Part shown: positions 56,780 to 64,000 of the stretch, in pieces
Layout of the letters: each line of letters opens with the position of its first letter
Position numbering within the stretch: position 1 is the stretch's first letter
Source: Hamiltosporidium tvaerminnensis
Taxonomy: Eukaryota; Microsporidia; Dubosqiidae
Assembly: GCA_022605425.2 (NCBI GenBank)
Contig: CM061251.1
Location: 775,001-839,000 of the forward strand
Reading direction: 5' to 3'
Length of the DNA: 64,000 nucleotides
The notes under the pieces: model-generated
Database searches by the model: none
Seen by the model: the letters and a program-made list of their open reading frames with translations, nothing else
Told to the model about the DNA's origin: nothing
Program-made: the position numbers and the translations under genes

Positions 56780-57440
56780 TTCGAAATTGATAAAATGATT
56801 ACATTAAGTGGACAAAAATATGCATAGATTCCCTATGCATATGTAAATATGTAATATCCTGTGAAACCTGTAGAAGATTAAATTTTTGAAGGCACGTAAG
56901 CCAATTGTACAAGCAATATTACAAAAAAACATAATTTAAGGATTTATAGTGTATGTCTTAAGAGATATGCTGAAAAAAACCATAGATGTTGTTGGATTAT
57001 ACATTTAATTAGCACTTATACAAAGCATATTTGCAGTTTCAAGATGGCCAAAAAGACTTCACGGTCTGTAAAAAATTTATTAAAATTCCTATTTGATAAT
57101 TTTAATTCCAGTAGCGATTGAATCTGATATTAAAAAGAATTTAAAAATGAATTACTGGAAACATACTTAACTGCTTTAAACATACAAATCATACATGAAA
57201 GATCGCGCAACCCCAAAACCGAGGGACAAGTTCAACAAATGAATCTAACAATTTAAAGATGGTTAACAAAAGGTATATGAAGCATTTACAAAAATGTAGA
57301 TTGGGTTTCTTATCATGTTATCCGCAATTATAATAGAACAATATATGGTGTTATAAACAAATCAATTTTCAGCCTTTTTTGTCAACTTAGATTTAATAAT
57401 CATCTTTCTGGTTATATAGTGGCGGAATAAATTAACGATA
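56780..57440 (+). pseudogene. Second rve-integrase remnant, plus strand
   Basis: Related to but older than the minus-strand remnant. Readable: CETCRRLN (trace of the H2C2 zinc-binding module before integrase cores), a degraded second-Asp block (TTCCAGTAGCGATTGAATCT near 57,110), HERSRNPKTEGQVQQMN, where the catalytic Glu has become Gln, and DWVSYHVIRNYNRTIYGVIN. Many stops. The two copies lie tail to head on opposite strands about 300 bases apart. Confidence 0.72.
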
Positions 57441-60400
57441 ATTAGTATTTGTCAAATTAGTTATTTCTGAAGTATTAAGCTCAAATAACCATGATTCAAC
57501 ATAAAAACCGGAAGCTAGAGATTGCGTCTGAAATGTATAATTAAGTAAATTAGCCCCGATATCTTGCTTTAACTTCAAAAACCACAACTGCTAAATTTGA
57601 TAAGAATCTTGAAACTGATACAAAAGTAGTAAACGTTCGAAAAATACAAAAAAAGAATCCTAGAAAGTAAATATCGAATAAAATAAAAAGTGAATCTTTA
57701 TTGTTAGTAGAGTTACGAAAAAAAATTCAAAGTGCATACAAATACCAAACGCGGCGCATTAGATTTCTTTTATAAAGATTTATTTTTACTGTGACCAATA
57801 TTTTTATTGGTAATATGATATAATTAGACACAGTAATGGTTAAAAAAACTGTCTACAAAGGCACAATAGAGCAAATTTAAATTTTTTTAAATCAGAAATG
57901 CGTGGATAACATTTAAGAAATTTAATTTTATAGATTTTAATCAGAAATATGTTTGCAGGAAAAATAAAGCAAAAACTATATAAACGAATTTTAACTTGGC
58001 TCGTGCTATATTAGAAAGATAACCACTTCTTACTTTTCAAAATTCTGGGCTTTAAAAAAGAATGAATAGTAAATAACCAGAGGAGAGCCAAAAGATTTTA
58101 CAATCATGAATTAAATACATTAAAAATAGAAGGAAGGGTTCACTAGAAATATTGTAGGTGTATTCGAAAAGGGAGACACTGTAGACCGTGACAATAATTA
58201 ATTATGCTACATAATTCAGGATTTCATTTTGGTTTTTTTAGTATAAAATAGTAAAAAAATATTATTTGTGGTTATAAAATCTCAAAAACTAAATTATTTT
58301 TTTAATTACTGATTCTTAACAAATTTCTTATTATTGTAATTTTCCTTATCGTTTTATTTTATTATTTTTTTTGCCTATTTACAAAAAAAAGCATCCTCTA
58401 CAAAAAAATGTGACTGACAAACCTAAGATGTCCGGATAGCTACCGCTGGCCATATTTTAGAGACCTCTGGTCTTCAATAAAAATTATATTTAGCACGGAT
58501 ATAAGAAAAGTTAAATTTTTTTTAATAGAATTTAAAATAGTTTTACTAATACTTATTTTTTACACAAATGTATACATATCTGACTTTGTTTTGCAGCGAG
58601 CCACATAGAGAACTTATAATTTTAAAAGTAAAAATTATATGAGTCTAAACAAACTTAAACCCAATTTTCAGACAAGCGACCTGAAATACAGAATTTTTTT
58701 AAAATTTATTTTTTCTATTAATTTAAATTGCAAAATAATATTTTTTAATAGTACACAGGAGAATTTAAACTATCCTATCCTAATAAAATTATTTGGAATA
58801 ATTTCTCATCAAAAAGGAAAAAAAATATGATTCTGAGGAAAGTTTTTTTCTATATATAGAAAATTTTTTCAATAACTTTTTGATCGCTTCCTAAACGTCT
58901 TTCTAAGCAATGATTTTCTTCTATATTAACAACCAATTGTGTTTCTCTGTATATTTTGCTAAAATTATAAGAAAGGATTATAATTCACAGGAAAAAGTCG
59001 CTATTTATAATAATTTCGTGAATAATATTTTTTAATCATAGAAAAATATTGATAAAAAATTATATGTAGAATGATCTCGTGTTTTTAAACAAGTAAATAG
59101 TCTAGCCGATAATCAAGACAGTTCTTATATTTTCCGAGATTAATTTTGCTTTTTTCATTACTTAGTTAAAATTTTTAATCTGTTAAAGGCTGTTGGTATA
59201 TGATTTAGGAGTTTATAAATTAAAATTGCACCATTTTCGCCAATACATATCTCTTTTTGCTCTGTATTATCGCTGAATTTTGTCCTTGTAAAAAATATCA
59301 TCTGTAATTTGTTTTTAAAAATTAAGCTTGCCTAAAATATGATGTTTATTCGGCAAAAAAATCGTCTTACTAATTTTTTTGGCCTAAATGATTTATTTAA
59401 CAGAAAATCATTACCATCTTAACTCTTTTTTTATATTTTATTTAATTTAAGCACCTTGAAAAACAGCCGTCGCGCAATTTGATAGCATTTTCATATCTAA
59501 ATAAGCATCTATATAATAATCGCGTGTTTATTTTTTTCTTTCCAATTTTCCACCTCATATAATTGACAAGCGAAGGTTGCTCGAAGTAGAGTTTTTCGTT
59601 TTAAAACCCAAACTAATAGTTAATTTACATTTTCATTATATTCTCTAAAAAGACACCGAGTCTTAACGATAATTAAAATAATAGCATTCCTTCTTCTATT
59701 TAAAATTGATGTTTTTTACAGTAAATATATACAAATTGGTCTTAATCGGTCAAAGTTAATAAAAAAACAAGCCTTTTCTACATGAATATAGCTCATCTTT
59801 TAATTCAACATAAGAAACTCAAAATTTTTATATTATACCTTATATTTAAAAAAAAATGATTTCAGAAACCTTAGACTATATTTTTATGAACAATAGAATA
59901 TACTGATTATGTTAGCTATTGGTTACATTGTTTAAATATGCGATAAAAGCATGGAAGTTAATATAAGATGTTTATATTCAAGAACTATATCTATTATGGA
60001 AAACGGAAATCACTATATACATTGTATAAATTTTGAAAATAAGGAAAAATTAAATTCATAAAAAATATCTAATAATGATTATAATAACTTCAGATAAATC
60101 TATTGCATGTATTTTTTATTTATATTAACCAGATATAAATTTAGATTTTCTTGATAAAGGAGAAGCTAAACAGTTCAATATGATTTATAAATAGGCATAT
60201 AGAATTATGATTGCGCATATGATGGAAAATTTTTACACAAATGTAACTATCAGTTTCTGTCTAATAGAATATTTTAAGAAGACACTTTTTGAAGCTGAAT
60301 TTATTAAAAGATTCGTTTCAGATTCGTAAATTAAAAAGTAGATTATAAAAACCTGGCAATCAACTTGAATCTCATGTGTAAATAAAATTTTAGATAATTC

Positions 60401-60929
60401 TTCAAGAAGTATCTTAACGATATCCTAGTAAACCATCGAAAATATATTAAAACAGCTATTAAAAAATAAGCCACGATAAAAATTCGAGCTATATAATCCG
60501 ATTTCACTTGAAAATATAATTTATAATTTATTAGTAAGTCGATAAAATCTTGTTGAAACCTATCGAAGGGGTTTGAGAGCTCTCAGAAGAATCATAATTA
60601 CATAACATATATTGTATTGGAAAATATACAATTATCACAGACAAATTTACTATATAAACTACTATTATTCGAGAGATAGCATCAAACTCTTTTTGACACA
60701 AAATATTTGGAAATAATAAACACCAATTACAAAAAATCAGTCAAAAACTGTATTAGCAGAACAAATAACTAAATAATAAGCATCTCTTCAATTCTATTTG
60801 ATGAAAAATTAGATGAAATATTTTTTTATATAAGAATTATTTAGATAAAATGAAAAATCTGATTTTAAACATATGATAAAACCCCCAACTTTTAAATTCT
60901 AGATAAACTATTAACGATAAGATTATATT
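57441..60929. other. 3.5 kb AT-rich decayed stretch
   Basis: No intact gene. A 63-codon plus frame at 58,639 is not supported. A slightly G+C-rich islet at 58,385-58,500 includes the perfect hairpin AGACCTCTGGTCT (58,461-58,473). Nothing else recognised. Confidence 0.45.
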
Positions 60930-61405
60930 CTTGTCTTATGAATTAAGTCTAGTCCTAAATGTGGTGCTGAGATAATCATTCATGTAAAACCTATGACTTT
61001 GTTATTAAAAAAACTATACAACATACTTTAGAAGACTTCCAATGCTGATGAATGTAGATACTTACGCTTGGTTGATATAACTTTAAAAACAGTCAAAAAA
61101 ATTTTCTTTGATGGACGAAAGGGAATTGAGTCAAGATCAAATGGTAAGAGAGTTGAGATAATTATACATGGTTATTATAAGAAGCTGAAATACACGAGGA
61201 ACCAACACCTTCTCAAAGACGAGCAAATAGTGAAGAAGATGGTGTAACACGTAAATACAAAAAATTAACTTACCTTCTGTTTTATACTGCAAAACTCTAG
61301 CATTGAAATCAAAATAAATTATACTACACGTCAGATGCAGGAGAGAAGATTAAAGTAAGAAAAAGTTTGGAAAAAATTGTCCCTGAATTTTATTGCATAA
61401 AATTG
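60930..61405 (+). mobile_element. Family C (R2-like) degraded copy
   Basis: Plus-strand remnant with ordered blocks: GTGCTGAGATAATC, ACCTATGAC, GATGAATGTAGATACTTACG, TTTCTTTGATGGACGAAAGG, ACGAGGAACCAACACC and the 3' end CCTGAATTTTATTGCATAA. Heavily mutated. A family B copy begins about 20 bases after it. Confidence 0.7.
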
Positions 61406-61424
61406 GATATGTGCTAATAAATTA

Positions 61425-62112
61425 AGGTTCGAGGGAGAATAACCACAATATAAACTTTCTGCTTTGCAACGAAGACACGAAATTGGGCTAAAGATCATTA
61501 TTTGAATTTTTAGTAGGAATAAAACCAGACTAAATTTCCGGTTACACCATGAGAGTTTGTTTGAGGATGATTAGATCTTTATAATGGCGAAACCTTTCTA
61601 CAAATCTATTTTGCAGTTTTTTATGTAGCAAGATTGTGAAATGTATCTGAAATTTTGAGTAATTGTCATGTAAGGCAGGATAACCTAGTCTTGATCACAT
61701 GATTCAGAAGACTTAGGGTCTGAAATACGAAATTAAAACCCTTTAAAGGCAGGAAAGCTATGTATAATGTTATAGCTGTTGGTATGACTTTGCACGTCTT
61801 GGTGAAGATCGTGTAAGTCACTGAGATATATTTTGGCTAAAGGTTTATTAGGTTCGGAAAGGGTAAAGTAAGGAGAATGCTGCATAATTTCAGGAAATCT
61901 TAGCAGCAGTTCCGGCCTACGATCACACTCCATGCAATAAATATTAACAAACACCAGAAAAGTTCTTACCGGTTAATTAGGTTCTGATACTTGTACCATG
62001 AAAGGATTCGGAACGTAGGTATCGAAGATGGTACCGATGGAGTTTTGGAGAGCAGTTGTTAATGTTAAACCCAGAATTGCGTTAATGTTCTAAAAAAAGA
62101 TGTAACATATGC
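61425..62112 (-). repeat. Family B repeat copy B8 (inverted)
   Basis: Collinear with B7 at 47.5 kb: GAGGGAGAATAACCACAATA at the left, TATGTAGCAAGATTGTGAAA, TTAGGTTCGGAAAGGGTAAA, TAATTAGGTTCTGATACTTG, and AATGTTCTAAAAAAAGATGT then AACATATGCCA at the right. The 73-codon minus frame inside is not conserved. Confidence 0.75.
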
Positions 62113-64000
62113 CAATATATTAAGTAAATTTGATATTCTTAAAATAAGCATAAATTATAATCAAACTTGTATGAATTAAAGGATATTTCAGAATATATAT
62201 TTGAATTACTTAAGACTTATTATTTTTTTAATGAATTAAATACTACTGAAAACGCCTAAAGAGTTTTATTTAAGAGAAACTCCCAATAAGGGCAATAAAT
62301 CAACGTATTTTGAGTATTTTATACAACACAAAACTGATTGATCGTTTTTTATCGTATCTATATATGATTAAGTGTTCAAAGACTTTTTCTTTTGGAGTAT
62401 CAATCTACTCCAAACTTTAAATTTATTAAATATTTGCAAATATTTTTTTACATACTGGTATTTTATAAACAAAAATTGGAACATTTGATTGGAATGATAT
62501 TAATTAGCCTTAAATGAAAAGTAATTTACTTTATAAAGATTATATTTGCTTTATTCGCGTAATACAAACCACAGTAATTATTTTTTTAAAATTCGAAAAA
62601 TATATAATGGGAAATACCAATTTTAGGTGACCTCCCTTGCTTTATTTCTTAAACTTGATAAGGCACTCGGAAGGTCACAAGTTTTTTTTGCGTTTTTTTC
62701 CCATAAATAAAAATGAAACGATTGATGCACTTATTTAATAGAAACTTATTAAAGATGTCATATCTCCAATCCTTTGTTTCCATATATTTTTATACATATA
62801 AAGTTAATATATAAGAATCAATTTCTTAATTTAAATTTTCATTTAAATTCATAAGTAATTTATTTAATATTTTTCGTAAATTTAAGATGGCATAAATTTT
62901 TACTAATTGATTCGAAAATATTGTACCTCGATATTTTTTATTTCTACCGCGTATCCATAAAAATTTAATCTAAAAGAAAAAAGAAAATTTAATATAGAAA
63001 GCATATTGAAATTTTAATATACTGTAAATTAATATCTTATATATATCTAGAAATAATATTTGTTTAGTAAATTTATAAATATATGATTTACTCAACAAAT
63101 ATTGGATGGTTACTATATTTCTTAGGTTTAATATGGAGTATTATATTCAAAAAATCCTTTAAAACCAATTCCTTTTCATTGAATAAATAATTTTTAATTC
63201 TAGGTTTGGTGTTTTAATAATATCCTTATTATTTATATAGCAATTTAAATTTCAAAATTATATATCATACTATCAGATAATAATAATACTATATCGATAA
63301 TAGTTTAATACCAAATGTGGTAAGTGACTTTCTTTATGCTGATCCGTTTTTGAATCCTCAATCAGCCATTAATATTTCAAATTTTAAAACTAAATCAAGT
63401 TTCGTATTTTATTTTTACATTTAAACAATTGAATTTACTAAATATATTATATTGTGCTGTTTGTGTCTTTATACAGTTGTATTTGTATTGTATTCATAAC
63501 TATTTGCGGAGTTTATAATGTTTCGTAATCTATTATTTGATCAAACTAATGAGAATTTCTTGCTTTTTGAGTACCAATATTATGTTTTTGCTAAAATGAT
63601 CGACCTTTAACTTTTTGAAGAAAAATCGTATTAATAAGTAGAATATCAGTAAAAATTTTTAGGTAGAAATTTATCAAACTACATCTAAAGATAATATTTG
63701 AAGCACCGTAAATAAGTTATGAGATTTGAATATTATAATCCGCAGTTTAAAACAAATTATGAAAATTTTATGGGTTTGTAGCAATGTCTCGATCATTTTT
63801 CGAGTATTTATAACTGATTTTAATATGGAAAATAACTCTTATTATTGCAAATCTATTTGCAAATATTTCTTGTACACTACACATTTTAATTTGAACGGAC
63901 GAATATATAAATTTTTTCAACATTAGACTTTACAGTGACAATTTAGACTGTAAAAAATTACAAATCTAAAGAATATAATTCGAAACTTTAGCAACTGCAA
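62113..64000. other. 1.9 kb AT-rich stretch to the window end
   Basis: No gene or repeat recognised. A G+C-richer patch near 62,625-62,690 is unassigned. Confidence 0.55.

Overview
The window is best read as chromosomal DNA of a microsporidian (spore-forming fungal-related intracellular parasite) with a large, repeat-inflated genome. Evidence: very high A+T throughout; a pair of polar-tube proteins that exist only in Microsporidia (PTP2 at 5.6-6.4 kb, PTP1 at 31.4-32.8 kb, both minus strand); short, mostly intron-less housekeeping genes with a CCC motif a few bases before the start codon and AATAAA overlapping or touching the stop codon; and decayed Helitron, R2-like and integrase-bearing elements, as known in large-genome microsporidia (Hamiltosporidium/Octosporea, Edhazardia, Nosema bombycis type). 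The genus cannot be fixed from sequence alone.

Nine genes look intact: eIF2-beta (2.4 kb), a small unrecognised protein with a probable 20-base intron (4.9 kb), PTP2, DPH3 (24.9 kb), PTP1, a possible Dcc1 cohesion factor (39.4-40.3 kb) divergent from a Lys-rich unknown (40.8 kb), a DP/E2F-type transcription factor (49.1 kb), and cytosolic leucyl-tRNA synthetase (50.1-53.0 kb), convergent with DP. Together they fill roughly 9 kb of 64 kb.

Two larger former genes are broken: a membrane protein with signal peptide and C-terminal membrane segment (19.7-21.4 kb) and a leucine-rich-repeat protein with signal peptide and membrane segment (43.6-45.7 kb).

The rest is mobile or decayed DNA. Family A is a ~950-base repeat (7 copies or pieces at 0-1.7, 8.9, 15.1, 17.5, 22.6, 36.0, 42.5 kb); opposing copies flank both the Helitron remnant (9.6-14.3 kb) and the membrane-protein pseudogene. 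Family B is a ~700-base, GC-richer non-coding repeat (8 copies), one nested inside family A. Family C is the 3' part of an R2-type non-LTR retrotransposon (CCHC finger plus PD-D/K endonuclease); six copies, three with visible target-site duplications. Two integrase remnants on opposite strands lie at 56-57.4 kb. The polar-tube genes, neighbours in compact microsporidian genomes, are here ~25 kb apart with these elements between them.
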